Below, piece by piece: positions 50,642 through 64,000 of a stretch of 64,000 nucleotides of DNA. Where the stretch lies: assembly GCF_000421145.1 (NCBI RefSeq), contig NZ_ATWH01000003.1, positions 124,001-188,000 on the forward strand, in the 5' to 3' direction. Each line of letters begins with the position of its first letter. The stretch's first letter is position 1. The notes under the pieces were generated by a model that worked only from the letters and a program-made list of their open reading frames with translations, did not search any database and was not told where the DNA came from. The position numbers and the translations under genes are program-made. The stretch is from Glaciibacter superstes DSM 21135 (GTDB lineage: Bacteria; Actinomycetota; Actinomycetes; Actinomycetales; Microbacteriaceae).

Positions 50642-50683
50642 GTCACGAGTCGGTTGTCACGAGTCAGATGTCACGAGTCAGTT
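50642..50683. repeat. 14-bp tandem repeat spanning a stop codon
   Basis: Three copies of gtcacgagtcggtt / gtcacgagtcagat / gtcacgagtcagtt (50642, 50656, 50670). The TGA stop of the DUF4192 gene (50673-50671, minus strand) lies in the last copy. The rest of the gap from 50576 holds only GC-rich sequence. Confidence 0.85.
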
Positions 50684-51873
50684 GGCACCGCGTAGGCCCA
50701 ATCGGGCAGGTGACCCGTGCTGAACATAGTGTTCAGCAGGATCGCCATGCTGTAGGTCGGATCCTCGGCGAGCGCTTTGTCGACGAACATTCCACCGACC
50801 GAGCCGCGACCGAGTGCCCACGAGAGCCAGGCAAGCATGCAGAGCGGTGCGGGCCGCGCGGCGCGTGGCGAGAGCGCGATAATCTTCTTCAGCACGTCGA
50901 TTGCGTGCTGGATCCGCTCCGGGTCCGGCCGCTCGTTGCTCCACCCCACCATGCGGTCGGCCATTCGAACTCCACCGATTCCCTTCGGTGACTCCTGCTC
51001 GGAGCTTCTGAGGCGTAGCTCCTCTGCAATGACGATCTCATCCATGCTGAGCCCGGTCGCCCGTTGTATTGCGGCATAGCGCACGTTGACGTCGTAGGTC
51101 TCTTCGCCGACCTCGCGCCCGAACGCGATCTGCAGCATGATTTGGTCCCGAATCGGAGGCTCCTGCACGAGAAAGAGCAGGCCGGCAGCTTCGTCCGGGT
51201 CGAGCTCAGCGGAATCCCAACCGAACAGGGCCTCCGCGATGTCGATCGAATCGAGGACACCGGTCGCGTCGAGGAGGCCCTGGTCTGCGCCCGGTTCCCA
51301 CGCCAGACGCTGGTAACGGCGGAGAGCTCGACCGAATTGCTCTTTCGCCGCCCGTTCAACACGTGGAAGCTCAGCGCCGTCGCGCAGGGTGGCCAGTTCT
51401 GTGGAGGTATCGCACTGAGGCAAAAGCAGGGCGGCCGACGTCTCGATCTCAGCGAGCGGACGCCCCTGGCTCGGGCACTCCGGGTCGTCGTATGACCCCC
51501 ATCCGTCCGCGGCGACGCACAACACGTCTTTGACGCGGAATCCCGACAACTCAGCGCGTCGTGCGAGAGTCTCGGCGAACCGGCGCCCTGGCAGTCCGCC
51601 CGGCGACACGAACGGATCGCCGGTGTACGCGACGACAACCACGCCGTCGACGCGCGGAATCTTGCAGATCGTGCCGATGAGCGTGGTGGCGATGCATTTG
51701 TGCACCTTCTCTGGAGCGGTATCGACTGGCATATTGAAACGCAGGGCGCCGCAGGTGCGGTTGCCGCGGAACGCGACGAGCACCATGCTCTGCTCCGGAA
51801 GGAATCCGAGGAGCTGCGGAACGAGGGCCAGGAAGTCCTGGGGTCGTGCTGTCTTCACGATGGTCGGTTGCAT
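50671..51873 (-). CDS. DUF4192-domain protein
   Basis: 400 residues from ATG 51873 (M-Q-P-T-I-V-K-T-A-R-P); the longer frame to 52020 has no conserved N-terminus. The domain matches DUF4192, found only in actinobacteria and of unknown function: F-L-A-L-V-P-Q-L-L-G-F-L-P-E-Q-S near the N-terminus, repeated acidic and helical segments, and C-terminal W-L-S-W-A-L-G-R-G. Cytoplasmic, no membrane segment. CAGAGT lies six bases before the ATG, a weak leaderless-type -10. Neighbours offer no clue to its role. Confidence 0.88.
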   Translation of the reverse strand: MQPTIVKTARPQDFLALVPQLLGFLPEQSMVLVAFRGNRTCGALRFNMPVDTAPEKVHKCIATTLIGTICKIPRVDGVVVVAYTGDPFVSPGGLPGRRFAETLARRAELSGFRVKDVLCVAADGWGSYDDPECPSQGRPLAEIETSAALLLPQCDTSTELATLRDGAELPRVERAAKEQFGRALRRYQRLAWEPGADQGLLDATGVLDSIDIAEALFGWDSAELDPDEAAGLLFLVQEPPIRDQIMLQIAFGREVGEETYDVNVRYAAIQRATGLSMDEIVIAEELRLRSSEQESPKGIGGVRMADRMVGWSNERPDPERIQHAIDVLKKIIALSPRAARPAPLCMLAWLSWALGRGSVGGMFVDKALAEDPTYSMAILLNTMFSTGHLPDWAYAVPTDS

Positions 51874-51997
51874 GCGCCAACTCTGGCGTGGCCGGCTAGC
51901 CCGGTGTTCCCAGAACGTCGATTCTGGGGATAACTCCACTGGTCGCCCCCTGTGTATAACTCCGGTCCGAGAGCGCTCGCCCGACCGAAGTCCAACT

Positions 51998-52065
51998 CGA
52001 GAATCGCCGTTTGCGCCCACTGACGCCGCTGTAGCGGCGATTCTGGGCGCAAATGGCGATTCTCG
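51998..52065. repeat. Dispersed palindromic element, copy 2
   Basis: Outer 21-bp inverted repeat (51998-52018 with 52045-52065; 20 of 21 pair) encloses an inner perfect hairpin CGCCGCT-gt-AGCGGCG (52024-52039). It is homologous to the element at 4291-4356. It lies in the gap between the start of the DUF4192 gene and the end of the ABC exporter gene; the remaining ~50 bases to 52120 are GC-rich. Confidence 0.85.
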
Positions 52066-52119
52066 GGGGCGGGGCGGCGCTGCGCGGGCGGGGACGAGGA
52101 CGAGCGCGCGCGGCGCGCG

Positions 52120-54092
52120 CTACACCTCGTCGGTGACAGGGGCGGCGAACTGCGCGTTGTAGAGGTCGAAGTACGCGCCCTCCGCAGCAAGCAGCTCAGC
52201 ATGGGTTCCCTGCTCCACGATCTGGCCCGACTCCATCACCAGGATGAGGTCGGCATCACGGATCGTCGACAGCCGGTGCGCGATCACGAAGCTCGTGCGG
52301 TCGGCGCGGAGAGCTTTCATCGCCTGCTGCACCAGCACCTCGGTGCGGGTGTCGACCGAACTCGTCGCCTCATCCAGGATGAGCACGCTCGGCTGCGCGA
52401 GGAATGCGCGCGCGATGGTGAGGAGCTGCTTCTCCCCAGCGCTCACATTGCCCCCCTCGTCACCCAGTACCGTGTCGTAGCCGTCTGGCAGCGAGTGCAC
52501 GAAGCGGTCGACATAGGTGGCGCGCGCCGCCTCAAGAATGTCCTCCTCAGAGGCATCCGGTCGCCCGTAAGCGATGTTCTCGCGAATGGTGCCGTCGAAC
52601 AGCCAGGTGTCCTGCAGCACCATCCCCATGCGCGAGCGCAGGTCAAGGCGCGTCATCTCTGCCACATTCACGCCGTCGAGCGTGATGCGTCCTGAATCGA
52701 GCTCGTAGAACCGCATCATCAGGTTGACCAGGGTCGTCTTACCCGCGCCGGTCGGCCCGACGATGGCGATCGTCTGGCCTGGCTCCGCGACCAGGTTGAG
52801 GTCGTCGATCAGCGGCTTGTCCGGCGTGTAACGGAACGAGACATCCTCGAATACCAGGCGACCGTGCGACTGAATCGGACTCTCGGCCGGGTCGGGGTCA
52901 GCGCCCTGCTCTGGGGCGTCGAGCAGCTCAAAGACGCGCTCAGCGGATGCCACGCCAGACTGAAGCAGGTTGGCCATCGACCCGAGCTGGGCGAGCGGCT
53001 GCGTGAACTGCCTGGAGTACTGGATGAACGCCTGCACATCTCCGAGTTGCATCGCGCCGGTTGCGACCTGGAGCCCGCCGACGACGGCGATGGCCACGTA
53101 AACGAGATTGCCGATGAAGGTCATCGCCGGCATGATCATGCCGCTGACGAACTGCGCACCGAAGCTCGCCTTGTACAGCTCGTCGTTCTTCTGCCTGAAC
53201 CGTTCCTCAACCTCGCGCTGGCGGCCGAACACCTTCACCAGCGCGTGGCCGGTGAACGTCTCTTCAATCTGGGCGTTGAGGGTTCCGGTGTGGGTCCATT
53301 GCGCAACAAAGAGCTTCTGTGATCTCTTGGCGATCACCGTCGTTATCACCAGGGTGAGCGGCACGGTGACCAGCGCGATCAGCGCGAGGAGCGGCGAGAG
53401 GATGAACATCATCACAATCACGCCCACGACGGTCAGCAACGAGGTGACGGCCTGCGCAAGGGTCTGCTGGAGGCTCTGCGAGATGTTGTCGACGTCGTTC
53501 GTCACACGACTGAGCAGCTCACCGCGCTGCATCGTGTCGAAGTAGCGAAGCGGAAGCCGGTTGACCTTGGCCTCGACATCCTCGCGCAGGCGGTACACGG
53601 TGCGCTGGACGACGCTGTTGAGCACATAGGCCTGCATCCAGCTGAAAACGGATGCCAGGATGTACAGCGCCAACACCCAGAACAACACGCTGGAGAGCGC
53701 TCCGAAATCGATGCCGAAACCGGGAGTCAATGGCATCCCGCTGAGCAGGTCTGCCCTCGCATCGTCACCAGACGCCCTGAGCTGGTCGATGATCTCACTC
53801 TTGCTGACGCCGGCCGGGAGGGTCTTCGAGATGACCCCGGAGAAGATCAGGTTCGTTCCCTCACCGAGCAGCTTCGGCCCAAGCACGGAGAACGTCACAC
53901 TGATCACGGCGAGTGCCAGCACGAGGGTCAGCCACAGTCGCTCCGGACGAAGTTGTCCGAGCAGCCGCTTGGCGCTCGGCAAGAAGTTCATCGCCTTCTC
54001 TGCCGGAGCGCTCATGCCGCCGAACGGTCCACCGCCCCGCGGCCCGCGCGCGGCCGGCGCAGCTGCCGGTGTCTTGGTTTCGTTCGACTCAC

Positions 54093-54096
<4 letters not shown>
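52120..54096 (-). CDS. ABC exporter half-transporter (canonical ATPase site)
   Basis: 658 residues. Six membrane helices (about 55-360), then an ATPase domain with Walker A G-P-T-G-A-G-K-T-T, signature N-V-S-A-G-E-K-Q-L-L, Walker B L-I-L-D-E-A-T-S-S-V-D and switch I-A-H-R-L-S. The first external loop is long (about residues 75-130). A Pro/Gly/Ala-rich N-terminus precedes the first helix. It overlaps the partner gene by 4 bases (ATGA 54096-54093) and forms a heterodimeric multidrug-type exporter with it, under the TetR regulator upstream. Confidence 0.93.
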
Positions 54097-55826
<1,730 letters not shown>

Positions 55827-55835
55827 GTGATTCTC

Positions 55836-56459
55836 CTAGTTCGTGGGTGAGTCTGTGGAGACGGAGATGGTCGTTTCGGCTGGGCGGCCCGCGATGCCGT
55901 AGAGGATGATTGAGGTGATTTCATCCGTGCTGATCTCCGCGTCGTTCAGGTGGGGAACGGATGCCGCGAGCGTCACCATGCGGATGACCTGGGCAGCCCG
56001 CTCCGGACTGACACTCAGCCGTTCGAGGTCTGGCGCAAGGGCTCGCGCCATGATTTCGCCGAACTCGCGCCGCTCTTCTTGCGGGGGCGGGCCACCTCGC
56101 CTGCCGAGCGCCATCATGAGGTTGAACACCAAGGTGAACCTCTCCTGCAAGAGGGCGACGATCGTGCGGATGCGTTCCTCGAGGGGCATGTCGAGGTCGA
56201 CTTCCCGAAGCCCGGCACGAAAGGGTTCGGGGTCGAGGCGGCGCTCGACGGCGGCGTTGATGAGCTCTTCTTTGGTGCCGAAGGCCCGGAAGATGGTGCC
56301 CTCTGCGATGCCCGCGCACTCGGCGATCTGCCGCGTCGTCACCGCCTGCCCGTGTTCGAGCAGCAACGGAGTAATGGCGTCAAGAATCATGTCCTGGCGG
56401 TCTTCGACCGAGAGTGGACTCGCTCGTCCTGCTTTTTCGCTCACCGTGGTTTTGCTCAC
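55836..56459 (-). CDS. TetR-family repressor of the ABC exporter
   Basis: 207 residues from GTG 56459. The N-terminal HTH (T-T-R-Q-I-A-E-C-A-G-I-A-E-G-T-I-F-R-A-F-G) is complete; the C-terminal ligand domain is typical of multidrug sensors. TAGATT lies exactly six bases before the GTG, so the mRNA is probably leaderless, and a perfect 16-bp palindrome lies 4 bases upstream of that hexamer, a natural autorepression site. It heads an operon with the two exporter halves, which it likely represses until a substrate binds. Confidence 0.93.
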   Translation of the reverse strand: MSKTTVSEKAGRASPLSVEDRQDMILDAITPLLLEHGQAVTTRQIAECAGIAEGTIFRAFGTKEELINAAVERRLDPEPFRAGLREVDLDMPLEERIRTIVALLQERFTLVFNLMMALGRRGGPPPQEERREFGEIMARALAPDLERLSVSPERAAQVIRMVTLAASVPHLNDAEISTDEITSIILYGIAGRPAETTISVSTDSPTN

Positions 56460-56465
56460 CGAAGC

Positions 56466-56490
56466 AATCTACCGGAGTGAGCGCTCACTC
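56466..56490. promoter_or_regulatory. TetR promoter and 16-bp palindromic operator
   Basis: GAGTGAGCGCTCACTC (56475-56490) is a perfect palindrome. On the minus strand the -10 TAGATT (56471-56466) follows it, so the operator overlaps the -35 to -10 spacer of the regulator-exporter operon. Confidence 0.8.
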
Positions 56491-56513
56491 ACAAGTGGAT
56501 TCGTGGCACAACT

Positions 56514-57476
56514 TCAGGCGAAGAGGTCAGAGATCCAGGCAACGTCGTCAGGTGTCGGGTGCCAGGCGGTCGCGGCATCCGCGTTCGCCACGATCTGCTC
56601 TGGCCGGGTCGCTCCGGCGATCACGCTGGTCAGGCCGGGCTGGGCGAGCAGCCAGGCGAACGTCGCTGCGAGCATGGTGACTCCCCGCTCAGCGCAGAAA
56701 GCCTCGTATCGTTCGATGAGGTCCCACGGAGCCTGCTCCAGCAGGTGAGAACGTGACCGCATGATGCGGCTGTCCGCCGGCCCGCCGTCGCGTGTGAACT
56801 TGCCGGTGAACAACCCGTTGTAGAGCGGGAAGAACGGCAAGAAGCCCAGACCGTATGCGTTCACCGCCGGCAGCACCTCGTCTTCAGCATCGCGCACAAG
56901 CAGGCTGTATTCGTTCTGCGAGGAGATGAACTTCGGATGCCCGTGCAGTCGCGCCGTGAATTCGGCCTCCGCAATCTGCCAGCCGGCCAGGTTCGAGTGA
57001 CCGATGTAGCGAATCTTGCCCTCAGTGATCAGGTCGTCCAGTGTGGCGAGCGTCTCCTCGATCGGGGTGTTCTCGTCTGGCCGGTGCAGCTGGTACAGGT
57101 CGATCCAGTCGGTCTGCAGGCGTGTCAGCGAGGCCTCGACGGCCAGCCTGATGTAGCGGCGGGAGCCCCTGGCATTCCAGTCCGGACCGTTGGACCCTGC
57201 CATGTCCATTCCGAACTTCGTGGCGAGCACGATCCGGTCGCGCTTGCCCTTCAGCGCGTTGCCCATCAGGGTTTCGCTGAGGCCGCGCTCTGCCCCGTAG
57301 ATGTCCGCGGTGTCGAGCAGGGTCACCCCGGCGTCGACGGCGGCATCGATCACCGCATTGGTGCCATCCTGCGTCTCGGTTGCCGTTCCCAGGCGGCCGA
57401 AATTGTTGCACCCGAGCCCGATCGACGAGACGATGAGCCCGGAGTTACCGAGCCTCTGAAAATCGATGTCTGCCAT
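56514..57476 (-). CDS. Aldo/keto reductase
   Basis: 320 residues. TIM-barrel oxidoreductase of the AKR5/YdhF-like kind: G-L-G-C-N-N-F-G, D-T-A-D-I-Y-G, A-T-K-F-G, L-Y-Q-L-H-R-P-D, S-S-Q-N-E-Y-S and the NADP motif A-G-A-T-R-P-E-Q. I use ATG 57476 rather than the GTG just before it, because TAGTCT lies exactly six bases upstream of the ATG. Natural substrate unknown. Confidence 0.92.
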   Translation of the reverse strand: MADIDFQRLGNSGLIVSSIGLGCNNFGRLGTATETQDGTNAVIDAAVDAGVTLLDTADIYGAERGLSETLMGNALKGKRDRIVLATKFGMDMAGSNGPDWNARGSRRYIRLAVEASLTRLQTDWIDLYQLHRPDENTPIEETLATLDDLITEGKIRYIGHSNLAGWQIAEAEFTARLHGHPKFISSQNEYSLLVRDAEDEVLPAVNAYGLGFLPFFPLYNGLFTGKFTRDGGPADSRIMRSRSHLLEQAPWDLIERYEAFCAERGVTMLAATFAWLLAQPGLTSVIAGATRPEQIVANADAATAWHPTPDDVAWISDLFA

Positions 57477-57488
57477 CACCCCAGACTA
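57477..57488 (-). promoter_or_regulatory. Leaderless promoter -10 of the aldo/keto reductase gene
   Basis: TAGTCT (57488-57483, minus strand) and six bases before ATG 57476. Confidence 0.5.
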
Positions 57489-57525
57489 TTCCGCGCGAGC
57501 CAGTGGCACGGACTATTGCGCCCGA

Positions 57526-58536
<1,011 letters not shown>

Positions 58537-58758
58537 CGAGCTGTGCCACGAAAGTAGGAAAACTGATCACGAGAGGGCAGTTCTTTCCTCGTTTCAGCGC
58601 TCTGAGCACGATTCTTCCTACGTACAGCCAGCGGACCGGGCGATCCCCGCCCCGCTGTTCCACCCTCCTCCACTGTCCCACCCTCCTCCACAGGGGCGGT
58701 TGACGATGAGTTGTGCACCGATGCCGGGATTCTGCCGCAACGGGTAAGCGCGCGTGGT

Positions 58759-58770
58759 TACAGTCGCCTC
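58759..58770 (+). promoter_or_regulatory. Leaderless promoter -10 of ogt
   Basis: TACAGT (58759-58764), six bases, ATG 58771. The preceding 230-base gap from mdh contains a short Pro-coding-like repeat (ccaccctcctcc, 58662-58690) and otherwise nothing recognisable. Confidence 0.55.
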
Positions 58771-59268
58771 ATGACCAGTACAGCCACCGCCCTGATGCGG
58801 ATTCCCAGCCCTGTTGGGCAGCTCGAGATCACGGCAGATTCTGATGCCATCCTCTCGCTCACGATCGAACAGAACGGCCGACTCCCTTTTGACGGCGCTC
58901 CAGAGAAACCAGCGACGCTGCTTCGGCGAGCCCACAAACAACTCGACGCGTATTTCGCCGGCAGGCGGAAGACCTTCGACCTGCCGCTGCGATTCGAGAC
59001 CGGGACTGAGTTCCAACACAGCGTCTGGAACCGACTCGCCGAGATCGAGTTCGGAGAAGCGGTGTCGTATGGCTCGCTCGGCCAGGACATCGGCCGAGCA
59101 GGTGCAGGGCGCGCCGTCGGGAGCGCGGTCCGCGCCAATCCGCTTCCACTCCTGGTCGGCTGCCACCGGGTGCTCTCCTCTGACGGGCGCATCACCGGCT
59201 ACAGCGGCGGCAACGGCATCCCGACCAAAGCCTGGCTGCTCGACCACGAGGGCATCGCACATCGCTGA
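58771..59268 (+). CDS. ogt: Methylated-DNA--protein-cysteine methyltransferase
   Basis: 165 residues. Repairs O6-methylguanine by irreversible transfer to its own cysteine. The active site is V-G-C131-H-R-V, where the usual P-C-H-R-V proline is replaced by Gly; the HTH and arginine-finger region (Y-G-S-L-G-Q-D-I-G-R-A ... R-A-V-G-S-A-V-R-A-N-P) and C-terminal W-L-L-D-H-E are intact. The ATG at 58771 is chosen by the TACAGT-N6 promoter. A tandem repeat starts across its stop codon. Confidence 0.93.
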   Translation: MTSTATALMRIPSPVGQLEITADSDAILSLTIEQNGRLPFDGAPEKPATLLRRAHKQLDAYFAGRRKTFDLPLRFETGTEFQHSVWNRLAEIEFGEAVSYGSLGQDIGRAGAGRAVGSAVRANPLPLLVGCHRVLSSDGRITGYSGGNGIPTKAWLLDHEGIAHR

Positions 59269-59376
59269 CCGGGCTGGATGCTGACCGGACTCGATGCTGA
59301 CCGGCTCGCTGCTGACCGGGCTCGGTTGCGAATCGGCCTCGGTTCGCGCATCGGCCTCAGTTCGCGCATCGGCCTC
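59264..59376. repeat. Short tandem repeats spanning the ogt stop codon
   Basis: First block: gctgaccgggctggat-type units of 15-16 bp (59264, 59280, 59296, 59311); the ogt TGA (59266-59268) is inside unit one. Second block: gttcgcgcatcggcctca-type 18-bp units (about 59325, 59342, 59360). Together they fill the 126-base gap to yaaA. Confidence 0.85.
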
Positions 59377-59394
59377 ACACGGATCAGCGGGAGA

Positions 59395-60159
59395 TCACCG
59401 AGCAGCGATGATCTCCTCCACCACCAGCTCGAGTTCACCATCGGCAGAGCGACGGAGTATGAAACCGGCGCCGTCTGCCCACTCCAGGAGTTCGGGGGCG
59501 GAGGAGAAATCCACTCCGTTCTGAACTATCGCGCGAGTGAACTCGCCCTTCGACTTCTTATTGAAGTGGTTGAGCGCTCGGGTACGGCCATCGGCGGCCT
59601 CTGTAACCACACGAAGGTAGTACGACCCCGCTCGCGCGGGCGCTGCACCGAACGACACATATGCCTCGGAACGGAAATCCAGCACGAGCCCATCGGAGCC
59701 CGCCAGGACTTTGCTGATCGAATCGCCCCAGTGCTTACCGAGTGAAATCTCCGGAAGACGCGAGTTGTGCGACATGCGGTATGCGGGCAGCGGATCCAGC
59801 GCACCGATCGGCCCGAAGAGGGCGGAGTGCACCACCACGTGGGCACCGGCGAACTCGCGCTCAGACTCGCTCAGTCCCGGCGCATCGAGCGCGTCGTAGA
59901 GCACACCCGTGTACCTGTCGATGGCCGGCATCGTGCCGGAGGTGGTCAACGCACGGTTGCGAGCAATCTCGCCGCGCTGCGTCCGCCCCAGTTTCAGGGC
60001 GGCGGCAGCGGCATCCGCGTCGCGTGAGAGCGCCTTCAACGCACGCACCAGCGCGCGACGACGCGAATTCAGCTGAGGATACGCCAGCGCATGAAAATCG
60101 AGCGGCGCTCCGTCGCCGCCGTCGCGCTTTGTCTCAGACGGAGGAAGCAGTACCAGCAC
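59395..60159 (-). CDS. yaaA: Peroxide stress protein YaaA (DUF328/UPF0246)
   Basis: 254 residues. Characteristic N-terminus L-V-L-L-P-P-S-E-T-K, then L-F-G-P-I-G-A-L-D-P-L-P-A-Y-R and C-terminal A-L-N-H-F-N-K-K-S-K-G. In E. coli YaaA protects DNA during hydrogen peroxide stress by lowering free iron. GTG 60159 is the start; ribosome site weak. Follows atpC after 19 bases on the same strand, so it may be read from the ATP synthase operon. Confidence 0.92.
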   Translation of the reverse strand: MLVLLPPSETKRDGGDGAPLDFHALAYPQLNSRRRALVRALKALSRDADAAAAALKLGRTQRGEIARNRALTTSGTMPAIDRYTGVLYDALDAPGLSESEREFAGAHVVVHSALFGPIGALDPLPAYRMSHNSRLPEISLGKHWGDSISKVLAGSDGLVLDFRSEAYVSFGAAPARAGSYYLRVVTEAADGRTRALNHFNKKSKGEFTRAIVQNGVDFSSAPELLEWADGAGFILRRSADGELELVVEEIIAAR

Positions 60160-60178
60160 TGCAGTACCAGTCCTGACG

Positions 60179-60442
60179 CTAAACGAGCTCTGCTTTGCGC
60201 GCCACGATCGTCACGGTGTCGTTCTCAACCGAGAGGAACCCATCCGCCGCCTCGGCGACGATCTTCTCGCCGCCGACGAGCGTCACCCGCACCTGGCCAC
60301 TGGCCAGGATCGCGAGCATCGGCTCGTGGCCGGCGAGAATACCGATCTCGCCCTCCGTCGTGCGGGCGATCACCATGGTCGCGTCGCCGGAGAACACTTC
60401 GTGGTCCGCCGACACCACGCTGACGTTGAGGGCCGAAGCCAT
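60179..60442 (-). CDS. atpC: F0F1 ATP synthase subunit epsilon
   Basis: 87 residues, a short epsilon: only the N-terminal beta-sandwich domain (V-S-A-D-H-E-V-F-S-G-D-A, G-E-I-G-I-L-A-G-H-E-P) with no C-terminal helical inhibitory domain, as in several actinobacteria. ATG 60442 follows AAGGAGA and starts 3 bases after the atpD stop. An in-frame ATG at 60475 lies inside atpD and is rejected. Confidence 0.95.
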   Translation of the reverse strand: MASALNVSVVSADHEVFSGDATMVIARTTEGEIGILAGHEPMLAILASGQVRVTLVGGEKIVAEAADGFLSVENDTVTIVARKAELV

Positions 60443-60444
60443 GG

Positions 60445-62828
<2,384 letters not shown>

Positions 62829-62870
62829 GTTTCTCTTCCTGTGTTAGTCGGTAGTCGAGCCGGTCGTGAC

Positions 62871-62894
62871 GGGCTCAATCGCGTGATCGAGCCC
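62871..62894. promoter_or_regulatory. Intergenic hairpin between atpA and atpG
   Basis: gggctcaatc (62871-62880) pairs with gatcgagccc (62885-62894) with one mismatch around gcgt. Its place inside the operon, between atpA stop and atpG start, suggests an mRNA stability or translation-tuning structure rather than termination. Confidence 0.55.
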
Positions 62895-62902
62895 GCCCTG
62901 AC

Positions 62903-64000
62903 CTAGCGCTTCTGCTTGACGATCTTTTCCTGGTTGACGTCTTCGACGGCGATGGCCTCGAACTTCTCGCTGCCGACGGAGGCGAGCGGCTTGCCCTCGC
63001 CCGTCTGGAACTCCAGCTTGAACTTGTCGACCTCGGCATCAAGCGAGGCGATGAGGTCGTCGCCGAGCTTGCTCGTCTCGCGGATCTTCGTCAGCACGTC
63101 GGTGTTACGGGCGAGGTGGTCGAGAAGCTCACGCTCGAAGCGCAGGATGTCTTCGACCGGAACCTCGTCGAGCTTTCCCTTGGTGCCTGCCCAGATCGAC
63201 ACGACCTGGTCTTCGACCGGGTACGGCGAGTACTGCGGCTGCTTGAGCAGCTCGGTCAGGCGCGCGCCACGGGCGAGCTGGCGGCGGCTGGCCGGGTCGA
63301 GGTCTGAGGCGAACATCGAGAAGGCCTCGAGCGAGCGGTACTGGGCCAGCTCGAGCTTCAGGGTTCCTGACACCGACTTGATCGACTTCAGCTGGGCGTC
63401 GCCACCGACTCGCGACACCGAGATTCCGACGTCGACCGCCGGACGCTGGTTGGCGTTGAACAGGTCGGACTGCAGGAAGATCTGGCCGTCGGTGATCGAG
63501 ATCACGTTGGTCGGGATGTAGGCGGACACGTCGTTCGCCTTGGTCTCGATGATCGGCAGGCCGGTCATCGAACCGGCCCCGAGCTCGTCGGAGAGCTTCG
63601 CGCAACGCTCGAGAAGGCGGGAGTGCAGGTAGAACACGTCGCCCGGGTATGCCTCGCGACCCGGTGGGCGGCGCAGCAGCAGCGAAACGGCGCGGTAGGC
63701 CTCTGCCTGCTTCGACAGGTCGTCGAACACGATCAGAACGTGCTTGCCCGCGTACATCCAGTGCTGGCCGATGGCCGAACCGGTGTATGGGGCGAGGTAC
63801 TTGAAGCCGGCGGGGTCTGAGGCCGGTGCAGCAACAATGGTGGTGTACTCCATCGCTCCCGCGTCTTCCAGCGCGCCCTTGACCGAGGCGATGGTCGAGC
63901 CCTTCTGGCCGATGGCGACATAGATGCAGCGCACCTGCTTGTTGGTGTCGCCGGACTCCCAGTTGGCCTTCTGGTTGATGATGGTGTCGATCGCGATCGC
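62903..64000 (-). CDS. atpA: F0F1 ATP synthase subunit alpha, 5' part outside window
   Basis: The frame is open to the window edge; visible residues start [11 protein letters not shown], mid-protein, so the N-terminal third with the Walker A is missing. Present are [12 protein letters not shown], the D-D-L-S-K-Q-A and [16 protein letters not shown] motifs, [13 protein letters not shown] and the C-terminal helical bundle. ATG at 63934 is internal, not the true start. Confidence 0.97.
   Translation of the reverse strand, partial: AIAIDTIINQKANWESGDTNKQVRCIYVAIGQKGSTIASVKGALEDAGAMEYTTIVAAPASDPAGFKYLAPYTGSAIGQHWMYAGKHVLIVFDDLSKQAEAYRAVSLLLRRPPGREAYPGDVFYLHSRLLERCAKLSDELGAGSMTGLPIIETKANDVSAYIPTNVISITDGQIFLQSDLFNANQRPAVDVGISVSRVGGDAQLKSIKSVSGTLKLELAQYRSLEAFSMFASDLDPASRRQLARGARLTELLKQPQYSPYPVEDQVVSIWAGTKGKLDEVPVEDILRFERELLDHLARNTDVLTKIRETSKLGDDLIASLDAEVDKFKLEFQTGEGKPLASVGSEKFEAIAVEDVNQEKIVKQKR

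Overview
The window is high-GC actinobacterial chromosome. Gene content, codon use, -10-like TAGGCT/TACAGT boxes directly ahead of start codons and an atpAGDC block all fit Micrococcales, most likely Microbacteriaceae; this is inference from gene content, no marker was searched. I saw no rRNA, tRNA, CRISPR array, integrase or insertion sequence, so the region reads as core chromosome with some accessory genes.

Layout. 1-7 kb: a truncated lipoprotein, a large LuxR-type (LAL) ATPase regulator, a second lipoprotein and a NarL-type two-component system with a SHOCT protein. 7-11.7 kb: rseP-like site-2 protease and dxr, with a membrane Ser/Thr kinase and its overlapping lipoprotein partner between them on the other strand. 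11.7-18.6 kb: a Pls/PosA-type single-module peptide synthetase (A-T-six TM-three tandem acyltransferase-like domains) overlapping an M1 zinc peptidase, facing a Sfp-type phosphopantetheinyl transferase, then an acylglycerolphosphate acyltransferase. The first three make a plausible homopoly(amino acid) locus. 18.6-30.2 kb: two GABA-transaminase paralogues, a CGNR regulator with a palindromic upstream region, an OsmC protein, an AnsII-type asparaginase, a complete polyamine-type ABC importer (potDABC order) and alanine dehydrogenase: a nitrogen/polyamine catabolic neighbourhood.

30.2-48.4 kb is one minus-strand supercluster: FHA protein, PP2C phosphatase, Ser/Thr kinase, a ~1960-residue Ig/fibronectin-III surface protein, MoxR ATPase, DUF58 protein, transglutaminase-fold membrane protein, zinc-ribbon FHA protein and an FtsK/SpoIIIE ATPase. 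It matches the kinase-Fn3-AAA-DUF58-transglutaminase ('PFNA') cluster described in bifidobacteria, extended with FHA and FtsK genes. Five junctions are 4-nt GTGA/ATGA stop-start overlaps. The transglutaminase domain has lost its catalytic Cys and His.

48.6-64 kb: an Lrp/AsnC regulator with a class III aminotransferase, a DUF4192 protein, a TetR-controlled heterodimeric ABC exporter, aldo/keto reductase, malate dehydrogenase, a methylguanine-DNA methyltransferase, yaaA, and atpA(partial)-atpG-atpD-atpC.

Beyond genes, three sequence-level patterns recur: (i) at least nine genes have a TANNNT-like hexamer exactly six bases before the start codon, suggesting leaderless mRNAs; (ii) tandem repeats of about 15 bp lie inside linkers or run across stop codons at eight places; (iii) two homologous ~65-75 bp palindromic elements lie in intergenic gaps 47 kb apart.
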